NCBI RefSeq assembly: GCF_027943255.1
Contig: NC_072896.1
Location: 31,894,501 to 31,958,500 of the forward strand
Length of the DNA stretch: 64,000 nucleotides
Direction of reading: 5' to 3'
From: Anastrepha obliqua
Lineage: Eukaryota > Arthropoda > Insecta > Diptera > Tephritidae
Shown: positions 1 to 10,539 of the stretch, piece after piece
Layout of the letters: every line of letters begins with the position of its first letter
Numbering within the stretch: position 1 is the first letter of the stretch
Notes under the pieces: model-generated
The model's database searches: none
What the model was told of the DNA's origin: nothing
What the model saw: the letters and a program-made list of their open reading frames with translations, nothing else
Made by a program: the position numbers and the translations under genes

Positions 1-1290
1 CAGACCAACAAAACTGACAGGCTATTTAATTTTAGGAAGAAAAAAAAAAGATTGATTATAAACAAAAAACTGATTAAGCCAAGAATGAATGGAACCGTAA
101 GAATTTTTCTTGTATGCGTCAGCATTGGAAACGTCCTCTTTTTTCGACATCCATAAAAAAAAAGTTTACGGAAACTGAGCCTACAAAAGTGTAATTACAA
201 ATAAAGCGATCAATTAAATGTGTTCGCATGCCACAAAGCTAGCAACAAATGTTGCGGTGATGGCAGAGCAAATGGAATGGCCAGCAGTACGCGCATATTT
301 CCAATTACCAGACCGCGTCAGGTGTTCTGAAAGTGTGTGTTTATGTAGTGCTTATGCGTGTGTGTGTGTCTGTGTGTAATACCTTATCAAAACTATTTTA
401 TATTATTTTTCCAGTCGGCAATGAAATGCAAATTTAGCGAAAATAAAAGCTGCAACTGGCATTCCAACATACTACTCACAACAACAAACAACTTAATACA
501 ACAACAAACTTAAATTGAAGTGCAATAATGACAACAAAATTAACAAAAGCAAAAAGCACACAGCAAATGAAAATAAATTATCAAATGCCAATTGGGGAAC
601 TGCTAGACTCGCGTCAAACAGCACTCGGTGACTGGTAAAACACAGCCGGGTAACTGCCACCTGACAATCGCCATAAAGGCATGCGGGCGTTGAATAACAG
701 TGGCTTGTGGTATAATAACTATAACTGAAATTCCCAGGTATTAGGTACTAGAAGCGTTTTAAGTGATTACGAAACTCAACACTCGGTAAGATATTTTTGA
801 GTTCGTGATCTCTCAGTAAGGGTCGGTCGATGGTGATATACTCGTAGAATAAAACACGAGATGGATGTAAAGTAGTAAGGAAATTACTTTTTTTGTTTTG
901 AAATCTCATGGGTGCCGTTATGTATGGACCCTGCTATTGTGCAAATTCCCACCCAGGCCTCGCAAGACGATATATGTAGATCCGAGAGACCAAATTTTCA
1001 AAGACATTCCTCCATAAATCCGGCTGAATTTGAGTAATCCGCTGCTTTTTGTTGATTGTGAAAGCATCGGTCGATGCGGTTTATTGGCTCAGACCTGCGA
1101 GCTTAAGAAACTTGCGACCAAGAAGAAGTCTATGAGATCATTTTCAGCTAATGCCCTCAATTATGATGTTACTCAATTATTTTTTGTATATTAACGTACG
1201 GAAATGAAACATTTCCATCTTCTTCTATAGGATCAAAATCAAATTTTCTTGGCGGCCAATTCACATCAGCTCGCATACAACTCATATTAA
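1..1290. other. No gene seen; AT-rich spacer
   Basis: No credible coding region is visible. There is a short TG-rich stretch near 350-380 and a CAA-rich stretch near 478-545, both common in fly intergenic DNA. Open frames are short and broken. Nothing in 760-1290 resembles a transposon family I know. Confidence 0.6.
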
Positions 1291-1292
1291 TA

Positions 1293-2172
1293 AAGGGTTT
1301 TTCCAATAAGAGGTGTTATTTGCGTAAAAGATCCATGGTTTCGTTGCTTGTGTGGCTCGTAGCGCCGTCTTGTTGAAAATAAACGCTATCGAGAGCAATA
1401 CCATCAAATTCCTGCCATAAAAAATCGTTAATCATCTCCCAATAGCGCAATCCATTCGCCTGTATTTTTTGCTCCAGCCTCATTTCCGAAAAAGTGAGGT
1501 CCAATGGTCCATAAAACGCACCAAACAGTCACACGTTGAGGATAGAGAGGCTTTTCAACAATAACTCTTGGTTTTTCTAAGCCCCAGATCCGACAAATTT
1601 GCTTGTTGACGAAGCCACCGAGGTGAAAATGGGCCTCATCACTCAAAATGATTTTTCGATGGAATTCCGGATCATTTTCATGCATTTCAATGACCCAATC
1701 AGCAAAGATACGACATTGTTGATGATCAGTCGGCTTGAGTTAATTGGACTTTATAAGCCTTAAGACCCAAATCTTTATGCAAAATACGGTGTAATGACGT
1801 ATGATGAACGACGAGGAATGGACAAACGTGGATTTTCTTCAACACCTTCGGCTACAACAGCAATATTTTCGGCTGCTCTTAAGCGACGTGCACGGCTTTA
1901 GTTCTTCACATCAATAACTTGTCCCAACAGCTCGAAGTTTTTCACCAATTTCTGTATTGCGGTCCGAAAAGGTGCTTCACGATGACCCAAAAATGTTCGA
2001 GTTTTACGAACCATCTCTGTCAAATTTTCACCATTTTTATTGTGAATTTTAATAATTTCAATGCGTTGTTTAAGCGTGTATCGTTCCATTTTTATTATTG
2101 GCGCAGTTTCTACTTGTCAGATATCAAAAAATGACAGCTTATATAGGCGCCATAGGCAGGGAAAACCTTTCA
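1293..2172 (-). pseudogene. DUF4817-type mariner-like transposase, broken
   Basis: This is a decayed cut-and-paste element of the insect family whose protein begins with a DUF4817-like helix-turn-helix followed by a mariner-type DDE domain. The N-terminus starts at 2089 (MERYTLKQRIEIIKIHNKNG). The piece around 1428-1685 carries SDEAHFHLGGFVNK, which holds the first catalytic Asp. The piece at 1316-1504 carries YFQQDGATSHT, which holds the second. The frames are shifted between pieces, and the C-terminus with the third Asp is missing because the coding sequence runs straight into a terminal-repeat-like sequence at 1293-1315 (AAGGGTTTTTCCAATAAG). A weak counterpart (GAAAGGTTTTCCC on the minus strand) lies near 2172. 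The family assignment is firm. The outer boundaries are inferred. Confidence 0.85.
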
Positions 2173-2439
2173 AAACTTTATGATTTCCAAGTGCTGCTCC
2201 ATCGCGTAACTTGCCATCGTTGTTTGTTATCAGTTTTTATTATTTCCTATGGTTTTAGGGAGTAACAAGGGCTATTAGCGGCTGAATGATAAACAGCAGA
2301 TTTAGCAAATGCTAGTCAACATGAAATTTCTGCTCCATGTAGATGACGTGAAAATTGTCAGCAAAGATACCTACATGTTGGATGAGATTATATTAAATTT
2401 GATTTGTGGGAGGTTGGACAAGCCTAAGCACTCAATAAC

Positions 2440-2860
2440 GAAGACTATTGCACTACACGCGCATAGATTACAGTGGAAAGAATTGAGATATAGGATAGAT
2501 ACAGAATGGATGGTAAGACGGAAAAATTAGTTTCAGACCTCTCCTCCACAAATCTTTTGGATTCATTGGTGAACCTCAAGAGATCCGGAAGAGGATGAAA
2601 GTGAACTTTATCTACACTCAATACTACGCAACTCAATAGACTAAGTCTGATTCTGGAAAACGTGGGACAGCTGCAAAGAAAATACTCTACAGTGCCCTCA
2701 TATAGACATATTGGCATATTGGGTCGCCAATAATTCCCATGGTAGCCACAGCCGTTGTGCCCTGTGATTACACCCATCAGTACTCTCAGGTCGTTCCTAC
2801 TAAGGTTTAGGAGAAATATCGCTAATTTCCTGTTTCTGCCACGTTATGCGTGAGAATTTA
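2440..2860 (-). pseudogene. LINE ORF2 C-terminal fragment
   Basis: The minus-strand frame at 2445-2777 reads TGHNGCGYHG, then EGTVEYFLCSCP and FSRIRLSLL. This matches the C-terminal Cys/His knuckle region (C..C...H...C with a following 'CPxLxRxRL' block) that ends ORF2 of R1/I/LOA-like non-LTR retrotransposons. RT, endonuclease and RNase H are absent, so this is a 3' remnant. Residues in the knuckle are degraded and the first Cys pair is not clear. Confidence 0.6.
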
Positions 2861-3039
2861 AGGATTTTTGTACTAGGCAACCACTAAGCCACTAGTTAAA
2901 CCACAGCTCTAACTTGTAGTACTTCTCAGTAATTTGAAATCCAATTTATTCTAAATATTTATCTCCAAAGGATGAAAAAAATTACCAGCAATCTCTCAAT
3001 TTTAACGAGCTGTTTCAGATTTTATATATCTTAAGATTT

Positions 3040-3653
3040 AATAGGAATATAGGGGGAAATGAAATTGTTGATGAGTTTGCCAGGAAGGGGACTGAATTGG
3101 CCTCAGAGACCTCTTAGCCGGTCATCGGCTTCCCCTTGACAGTTGCTAAAGGGGAACTGCACAAATTATTTCTCACGAAAGCTCAGAAAATATGGAGCTC
3201 CATTTCTTCATGTGCTATTTCGAAAACCCTTTGGCCCCAGTAGAAAAGACGGAGGACATAGAAAGCTTGGATATTCCACGCCATTCAATTTTCAAACAAC
3301 TAGCTGTGTTTAACGGTAACTGGACGATCGGTTCACAGGCGGGAAGACTAGGTTTTCCGTTTAACCGCCATTGCAGAAGCTGTGGGGGCCTTTATGAGAA
3401 GAAGACTATTGAAAACTTTCTCTGTAAATGTCCGGGTTGACAGCTAGACGACAAAGGTCATTGGGAGCTCCTTTCTTCGACCGCCTGGGGCAGCGCGCCA
3501 ACCTAAATCCAATCAATCGCCTCCATTGTATCAACAGCTTTGGGTGGCTGTAGATATCTGCCTGTTGGAGGTCTCATAATGGTATCAAAACGGCGTTTTA
3601 GTGATACTTGAGGAGTGCCAGATCGGCACTTCAACCATTTCACCTACCTACCT
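3040..3653 (+). pseudogene. 5'-truncated LINE with (ACCT)n 3' tail, copy 1
   Basis: This is the 3' end of a non-LTR retrotransposon. The translation runs from the end of RNase H (GNEIVDEFARKGTELASE) through a linker (KAQKIWSSISSCAISKTL) to a C-terminal zinc knuckle (HCRSCGG...ENFLCKCPG), then a 3' untranslated region ending TTTCACCTACCTACCTAC. Several stops and frame shifts interrupt it. Two further copies with the same order and the same tail lie at 8722-9520 (minus) and 34690-35445 (plus). The RNase H plus terminal knuckle fits the I/LOA group of clades. I cannot fix the clade further. Confidence 0.85.
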
Positions 3654-3659
3654 ACGTAA

Positions 3660-3984
3660 AAATAAAAAACAAAAATAAATAATTGGCGCGTACACTTCTG
3701 TTAGGTGTTTGGCCGAGCTCCTCCTCCTATTTGTGGTGTGCGTCTTGATGTTGTTCCACAAATGGAGGGACCTACAGTTTCAAGCCGACTCCGAACGGCA
3801 GATATTTTTATGAGGAGCTTTTTCATGGCAGAAATACACTCGGAGGTTTGCCATTGCCTGCCGAGGGGCGACCGCTATTAGAAAAATGTTTTTATTAATT
3901 TTGCTTTCACCGAGATTCGAACCAACGACCTCTCTGTGAATTCCGAATGGTAATCACGCACCAACCCATTCGGCTACGGGGGCC
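3660..3984 (-). mobile_element. tRNA-derived SINE, copy 1 (most complete)
   Basis: Read on the minus strand, the head carries an A-box-like TAGCCGAATGGG (3965-3976) and a B-box GGTTCGAATCTC (3912-3923), spaced as in a tRNA. A body follows containing CCTCGGCAGGCAATGGCAAA and a 3' end GAGCTCGGCCAAACACC...GCGCCAATTATTTATTTTT. The pol III boxes and AT-rich tail make this a SINE rather than a tRNA gene. It sits just past the (ACCT)n tail of the LINE at 3040-3653, and more CCTACC units follow it at 3985-4010, so it probably inserted into that tail. Partial relatives lie at 4545, 21012, 40838 and 45316. Confidence 0.85.
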
Positions 3985-4544
3985 ACCCTACCTACCTTCC
4001 TACCTACATAAGATTTAATGGCATATCACCGCACATCAACTAATCTATTGATAAAATCTATTCTAACGACCTTTCTTCGATCGAAACTTATGACTAAAAA
4101 AAATCTACATGATCGGTTGGCCTTACAATTTCTGAATGTTTTCATAGTTGTTACCAAAGATTCCATAAGATGGAAATTGACAGTAGGCAACAAGTCGATA
4201 GAACCGATTATTGACTTTCGTGTTAAGATTCATCAGCAATGGAGATCTAAGACTAGAAGTGAAACAAGCGGGAAACAAAGCCGCTTTGCTCCCTAAAAAC
4301 TACTGTATGGAGGATCAAGCACATGAGGACCGAAAGTAATTCTGACGTATGCCGCGGAAACAAGGGCGGCCACGGCTGTAACGCAAAAAGACAGTTGAAA
4401 TGAAGACACTGGGCGCAATAGTGGGATACACCATGCACGACCGAAAGGCAAGCGAAGAGATAAGAAGCATTGTAAACAGGTTAAAATCGTAAATAAAGGA
4501 TGAAGAAGAAATTATAATTATAAATAACATTTTTCTTATAATGA
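3985..4544. other. No gene seen between two SINE copies
   Basis: It begins with degenerate CCTACC units that continue the LINE tail interrupted by the SINE. The rest has only short open frames with no recognisable domain. Confidence 0.5.
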
Positions 4545-4785
4545 GAAGAATAAATGATAAGAATAAATAATAATAATTGGCACCCTTTGTTGGGCGTTTG
4601 GCCGAGCTCCTCCTCCAATTTGTGCTATCCGTCTTAATGTTCTTCCACAAACGGAAAGTTTGTGTCGTTCTAGTTTCAGCCGACTCCGAATGGCAGATAG
4701 ATTTCTGTGAACAGTTTTTTTCTAACAGATATACACTAAGAGATTTGCCATTGTCTGCCACTATTAGAAAACACTTTTTCTATCA
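4545..4785 (-). mobile_element. tRNA-derived SINE, copy 2 (head missing)
   Basis: On the plus strand the segment shows AATTGGCACCCTTTGTTGGG, then TGGCCGAGCTCCTCCTCCAA, then CAGCCGACTCCGAATGGCAG and GCCACTATTAGAAAA, the same order as the reverse complement of the copy at 3660-3984. The tRNA-like head is absent, so this is a 5'-truncated copy. The open frames on both strands through here (4315-4761 and 4577-4816) are by-products of the SINE. Confidence 0.8.
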
Positions 4786-4789
4786 TATC

Positions 4790-5150
4790 ATTTGGTATTT
4801 CATGTCCAGAGTTTAGGATGCTAGTCACGCCCCAATGTACGAGAATGCGGCTAAAGACAGTAGAAACATGTTTTGATAAATAGCCAAAACTGAATCGGTC
4901 CAACGTGGTTAACCTGCGAAGTTCCTAATGAAGCATCAATTATGTTGGACGCCCAATTTCTAAAAATACTCTTTATGTTCTATCGCAGAGGTAAGAGAGT
5001 CAGCGAACTAGACTAGGTTCATTCGACTGTCGGTTCTATGTTACTGGAACGTCCTGGATTTAAGGCCGGGCAAGTATTCCAAATCTGCTTCCAGGATCAA
5101 AGCAGCAGGCATGCTGAAAGAAAAAACACACGGCCATGAATCAGTTCTAC
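4790..5150. other. Unassigned spacer
   Basis: I see no domain on either strand. The last part could be the degraded upstream continuation of the LINE RNase H fragment that follows, but there is no motif to support this. Confidence 0.4.
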
Positions 5151-5159
5151 TATCTTTGG

Positions 5160-5640
5160 AGCAATTGCAAGACGCATAGAAAACAGACCATCTGGTTCCC
5201 AAGATAGATCTGAACAAAGACTATAAAATACGTATACTCGACACCATATTTATACTGAGCTCAAAGACCGACAATGGCGCTGGATCGGAAGTGTTCTCGT
5301 AACAATTACACTTAAATTGCTCCATTTGACTCCCAGGCTGGTGCAGCGTCTTCCAGGCTGAGATCTGTGCTATAAACGATAAGGCTAATAGACTTATCTA
5401 CGGGAAGCCTTACCATTTTTGTTGATGGTCAAGCAGCGATCAAGGCACTGACCTCAGCACACGTCAATTCAAGATGCGTTAAACAACACAGAAGGTCGCT
5501 TTCGGTTACCCAACAACAAAATACTGCACTTTGTTTGGTCACCAGCCATAAGCAGGGTCTCCAAAGCGCTCTGCCCAAAACTGAATCCTAATAGCCCAAA
5601 AGGTCTGCTTGGATTCAACAAATCCAGCGTCCTCACAGAT
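5160..5640 (+). pseudogene. LINE RNase H domain fragment
   Basis: The plus strand encodes, across frame shifts, SKTDNGAGSEVFS (the first RNase H block, where the family normally has TDGSK...GAGSGV), VFQAEICAIN (the Glu-bearing block) and VDGQAAIKALTSAHVNSR (the second Asp block, usually SDSQAAIKAL). Order and spacing match the RNase H domain of I/LOA-like non-LTR retrotransposons. The first catalytic Asp has been lost. No open frame spans the domain. Confidence 0.7.
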
Positions 5641-6990
5641 GTTGTTACTTTTTTTTTTTGTTTTTTTTTGTTTTTTATGGGAGGGGAGAATAAAAATGTC
5701 AGAAGCATTCAATTGATTCCGTCGCGCCAATGATATGTGGGGCACGTTCCCACTAAAACAGACCTCCCCTCTTCGGCTGACTTCCACCCCGGGACCGCAT
5801 TTGCACTACATCGCGGGTGGAGCCGTGATTGTGGATAACAACCACAAAAGAAACCTGCGCCTAGGCTCTCTACCTTTGACGCATGGAGGTTATATGTGGG
5901 TGATAGTTTCCATTGCTCCATTAAGAAGTAAATGGAACTTCCAAAGTGTGCGGTAATGTCGTGTGCATTACCGCCTTGGCTGCGTATGATATGGTCGTGA
6001 GTCATTAACTCAAGCGTCCGGAATTGTTCTCGGTATGTCTGAGTCGACCTCCTCTGGAGCACTGTTTTATGTTAGCTTTAACACTTGTCGGGAAGTTCGG
6101 TGTGATCAGACGACAAAAAAAGGAAAAATATAATAGACTCGCCTGAATGTTTGAATGAATTAAACTCTCCTTTTCATTTCTCCTCTCTTTTTCATTTTGC
6201 TCTCATTTTTATATCCATTGCTTTGTCTATAATTGAGTCCGATTCTGGCTATTTCATTACTTGTGTTTAGTAACGCAGATTCCTTAAGGCAGCCCAAAAT
6301 TATTTGTTTTTTCATGAAAATACTTCACTGTGTAACAGACGCTCAGAGCAGGTGTTGCAATGAAAACACGCGGCCGCGTGCCATATTTTCTATTTGATTA
6401 CCTACACAAATAGCATTTAGATGTGAGTATGAGTATGTGTGCATATATGTATATGGAAGTGCTTGGGAGTCCATGTACAGCTATGCTGTGCACTAAGTTA
6501 TGTATGTACATGAACTATGCGTTTCTTTGTCGATTTGGTGTACAAATTAAGTGAATTCGCGTATTCCAACAGGCGGCAAACATTTTCGGTTTGTATGTGT
6601 GTGTGTTGGGTACGCAGGTACGCACACATATGCACATCTGTATGCATACAGCATTCAGCGAATTCGCTTTTTGGTATTTAAATGGAAAATTAACTTGCAA
6701 CAGCAGTAGCTGTGGCCAGTGCTGCAACATACATTGGCACACTAGTAATTGCAAAAACAACAAATGGCTAAAAGTGCATGCATAAATAAAGTGCAAACAC
6801 AAACAGCAACAACAGCAGCTGTAGTAGCAACAATTATACCAACAATAATAACAACAACGGTGGCAAGCTATGGCATCAATACAAAATTAAATAAATTCGC
6901 AGTGTTAAACAAAATAATTAATTTGCGGAATGGCGGAAGCGCAGGAATTGGCGGCGGTTGGTTGTGTCAAAAAATGTGGCAAATGCAATA
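5641..6990. other. No gene seen; poly-T tract and spacer
   Basis: It starts with a poly-T/A tract at about 5649-5678. The overlapping short frames at 5469-6062 share no motif with known proteins and are treated as chance. The stretch 6410-6900 has TATG/CATA-type simple sequence and CAACAG-rich runs. Confidence 0.5.
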
Positions 6991-7285
6991 AATTCGGTGG
7001 TTGTAGGAAATAACAAGAACAACAACACGCGGAACAAAAACAATAACAACAAAACAAGTAACAACAACAACAAAAAGAACAACAACAATAATCATACAAG
7101 TAATAATAACAACAAAAACAACACCACAGGCAAGAACCATACAAGTGATAACAACAACAACAACAAAACAGAAAGGAACAAAAACAACAATAACAACATA
7201 AGTAATAATAGCAACAAAAACAACACCACAGACAAGAACCATACAAGTGATAACAACAACAACAGCAACAACATTGCCAATGACA
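6991..7285. repeat. (AAC)n-rich low-complexity tract with a duplicated ~71-bp unit
   Basis: The tract is dominated by AAC/AAT triplets. Within it, a unit of about 71 bp that includes ACCACAG and CAAGAACCATACAAGTGATA occurs twice, at about 7098-7168 and 7200-7270, 102 bp apart. In one frame it reads as a poly-Asn protein (6958-7392) and on the other strand as Cys/Leu/Val-rich frames. These are expected from the triplet bias and I do not call a gene. Confidence 0.8.
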
Positions 7286-7399
7286 GCTGGAACTCTATTA
7301 ATTATTTGCTTTTGCAATTGCATAAATGCAGCAATATGTTGCACGCATGCATACAATTGAATTCGGCTGCCACATTTCGATATTGCCACTAGCATGTGG

Positions 7400-8720
7400 A
7401 GCAACAAACAAAAAATATGAACAAAAAACGCACAAAACGCGAGAAGTCATGGCAATGGTGTGAGGCAAGATACAAAACGTCAATAACCAACACTACAATA
7501 ACAACAACAAATACATGTAATACACTCACGTACGCCAATAAAATTGTATTAGCCCATATTCATGCGCTTTGGTTAACTGCATTTTTGTTTTTTGCCGCCA
7601 TTTGTAGCTGCTGTGCTGCTTTTTCACTGTCGACGTTGCCACATTTGGTGGCAACTCAATTTGCTAAAATGTTTTGCATACCATGGGCATACATACGCAA
7701 TGGCACACACAAACATGGATACAAGCATACACACATACATCTCCATATGCATAGAGGCGCACTCACAAAAAAACAAGAAATGCGAAATACAACAGCAACA
7801 TTAGCGCACTCACCCTCGCACAGCATTTCATTCCATTTTAGCAGCAACAACACAATTTGCATGCAACACGCCCGCCCACCAATTGCCAACAGGTGAGCAA
7901 TAAACACACATGTCTATGTATGTACATAGCATAACACAGCACAGCATAGCATAGCATATATACATACGTTTCTTTAGCGGCAGCAATAAGCTTTTCCATA
8001 CTTCTTTTTCTCGCCTCACCTCCGCCTGCTTTGTAAATGTTGAAAAAATCCACTCTAATACTTTTATTTTTTGCACCCATTCTGCCATTTTTTCTCCGGT
8101 TGTTTTTGTCCATTTCCATATTTTCGAATTCCCCTTTTTGTTGCCCGCCCATCATCATCGTTACTCGAGTGTTTGCGAAAATTTAAAAATTCTGCACACG
8201 TAGAAAATTCGTAGCATAAAAAATTCATTCTTCCTAAAAACGCAGTAAATACAGTTAAAATGGGCTGTTAGAGGAAGTAACGGTGGTCGTGGCATGCCGT
8301 TGAGTTATGAAGGTGACTATTCACATATCTTTATATACACCTACACACACATACACACCTATGCGTGGCGGCCTTTGGTTGATTGTATGCAAATTTTTGC
8401 CAAAAAGTCACTTACTTAACTTTAGTAGCTAGAAAGTAATTTACTGCAATCATAAACATAATAGGAGTTTCGAAAAGATCAGCCATCTATTTTAGTGTCT
8501 ATTGAAGGGCAAATACTTGAAGAATCAGCGATTGCAATTTTTTTGTTATATTACTTCTTTGAATTATTTAGTGGGTTTTATCCACGGCGGAAGATGCAGG
8601 TGACGTAATTTGAGTAAGAGCAGTACGAAAGATTTGATAGTGCCTCACTGGAAATGTGTGACCCATAGATTCTCTAAAAGGGATAAAAGGTAGAAATACA
8701 ATAAAAGCAATTTAACCTTT
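7400..8720. other. No gene seen; unique-looking spacer
   Basis: This is AT-rich sequence with CACA/ATAC simple repeats, for example ACATAGCATAACACAGC near 7925-7958. Open frames of up to 166 codons overlap on both strands and have biased, low-complexity composition with no recognisable domain. Confidence 0.5.
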
Positions 8721-8721
8721 G

Positions 8722-9520
8722 AAGTAGGTAGGTAGGTGAAATGGTTGAAGGGCCTTAAGTGGCACTGAAGCTCTGTTTTGACACTATTTATTATGAGCCC
8801 TCCAACAGGCAGATATCTACAGCCAGCCAGAGCTGTTGATATAATGAAGGCGATTAATTCGATTTAGGTTGGCGCACTGCCCAAGGCTGTCGAAGAAAGA
8901 AGCGCCCAGTGATCTTAATCGTATAGCTGCCAAACCCCGACATTTACAGAGAAAATGCTCTACAGTCTCCTACTCTGAAAGGTCCCCTCAGCTTCTGCAA
9001 TGGTGATTAAATCGTAACCTTAGCTTTTCCGCGTGTGTGTCAATCGTTCAGTGACCGGTAAAGACAGCCACGAGTTTGGAAATTGAATGGCGAGGAGCCC
9101 AAAGGACTTTCTGAGTCCGGCGTATATCGTATTGGGGCTAAAGGGTTTTCGAAAAAGCACATGAAGAAATGGAGCTCCAACTTTTCTGCGCTTTTCTGAG
9201 AAATAATTTGTGTATTTCCTCTTTAACAACTGTCAGGGGATGCCGATACCTGGTCATCTGAGGACAATTTAGTCCACTTCGTGGCAAGCTCATCAGCAGT
9301 TTCATTTCCCTCTATGCGCCTATGTCATGGAACCCAGATTAGAGATATGTTACCTGCGCACCCAAGAGATTTGATCTCCTCCTTACAGAAGCTTACTAGT
9401 TTCGTTCTGAACTATGGCGTCGTCAGAGCCTTGATCGCGGCTTGACTGTCGGAGAAAATGTTAATATCTCCCTCGCTCCCGCGTTCCTTGGAAGTGACTA
9501 TTTTGTTATTAGACCTGTAG
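8722..9520 (-). pseudogene. 5'-truncated LINE with (ACCT)n 3' tail, copy 2
   Basis: Minus-strand translation gives NIFSDSQAAIKALTTP (RNase H), NISLIWVP and IEGNETADELA (the RNase H terminal Asp block), a linker with a QKSAEKLELHFF-like block, then remnants of the zinc knuckle. The 3' end is GAAATGG followed on the plus strand by GTAGGTAGGTAGG (8726-8740). Stops and frame shifts are frequent. The longest intact piece is 9020-9229. This is the longest of the three copies of this LINE subfamily in the window. Confidence 0.85.
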
Positions 9521-9677
9521 CCCTATCGCATGATAAATAAGCGATTCCATGTCAAGTGATCGAAGTACTTTTCATATGTCCATCGATTTTTCTGAAAATT
9601 GGTTTATTCGTAGGTTTTAATATTTAATTAAAAAAAATAAATTGAATAAATTTTATTATGAGATTTCTTCACAGTTG

Positions 9678-10415
9678 AAATTTTGGTACACATTTTAATA
9701 GTGAATTATCTTCTGCCCTTTTGAATACTTTTATATTTTTTTAATTTTGCAAGATAAATTAAAACATTTTTTTTCAGAAAATTAAAAATTTTTTTAAATT
9801 AAAAAAAAATTTTTTTCAAAATACGTGTGGATTTTTTTCATTTCTAAAGTGTCTTTATTTTTTCTTAAATTTTGTAAGATATATTATATTAAATTTTTTT
9901 TTTATTTTTTTTTAAATGATTTTTTTTAATGATTTTTTAGAAAATTTTTTTAATTTTTTTTGTAAAGATTTAATTTAATTTTTAAAATTTGAAATACTCT
10001 TTTCAAGTAAAATAATAAAAGTGTTAATAATAAAAGTGTTATTTTACTTGAAAAGAGTATTTCAAATTTTAAAAATTAAATTAAATCTTTACAAAAAAAA
10101 TTTAAAAATTTTCTAAAAAATCATTAAAAAAAATTAGAAAAAAAATCATTTAAAAAAAAAAATAAAAAAAAAAATTAATATAATATATCTTAAAAAATTT
10201 AAGAAAAAATAAAGACATTGAAAAGAACATAAGATATTTCACTTTAGAAATGAAAAAAATCCACACGTATTTGGAAAAAAAAAATTTTTTTTATTTAAAA
10301 AAATTTTTAATTTTTGAAAAAAAAAATGTTTTAATTTATCTTGCAAAATTAAAAAAATATAAAAGTATTCAAAAGGGCAGAAGATAATTCACTATTAAAA
10401 TGTGTACCAAAATTT
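9678..10415. repeat. Long AT-rich palindrome (inverted repeat arms of ~340-375 bp)
   Basis: The left arm (9678-10015) and right arm (10039-10415) are near-perfect reverse complements around a 23-bp spacer, for example TTTTGGTACACATTTTAATA against TATTAAAATGTGTACCAAAA at the outer edges and TTCAAGTAAAATAA against TTATTTTACTTGAA at the centre. The right arm carries about 20 extra bases near 10215-10240 (GAAAAGAACATAAGATATTT). No coding sequence is visible. It resembles a foldback element or a snap-back duplication, and no target duplication was evident to me. Confidence 0.9.
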
Positions 10416-10539
10416 TTTACATTTTTTGAATTTTATAGAATGAAAAAAAATATAAAAATAAAAAATTATTTCGCAGAACTCGCTGAAACTCGCTTACACT
10501 AATGTGTGCAATTTCTTTTCGGTATATCATCATCACCAT

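Noticed and set aside
3905..3984. tRNA gene
   Set aside because: A and B boxes are present but the sequence lacks a credible acceptor stem and is continuous with the SINE body and AT-rich tail.
6958..7392. 144-codon poly-Asn ORF
   Set aside because: It is produced by AAC/AAT triplet repeats, and equally long frames exist on the other strand. There is no domain or codon signature of a real gene.
7396..7896. 166-codon plus-strand ORF
   Set aside because: Low-complexity Thr/His-rich translation with overlapping frames on both strands and no recognisable motif.
9678..10415. CRISPR-like or origin-like repeat structure
   Set aside because: There is a single palindrome with no spaced direct repeats, and the sequence context is eukaryotic.
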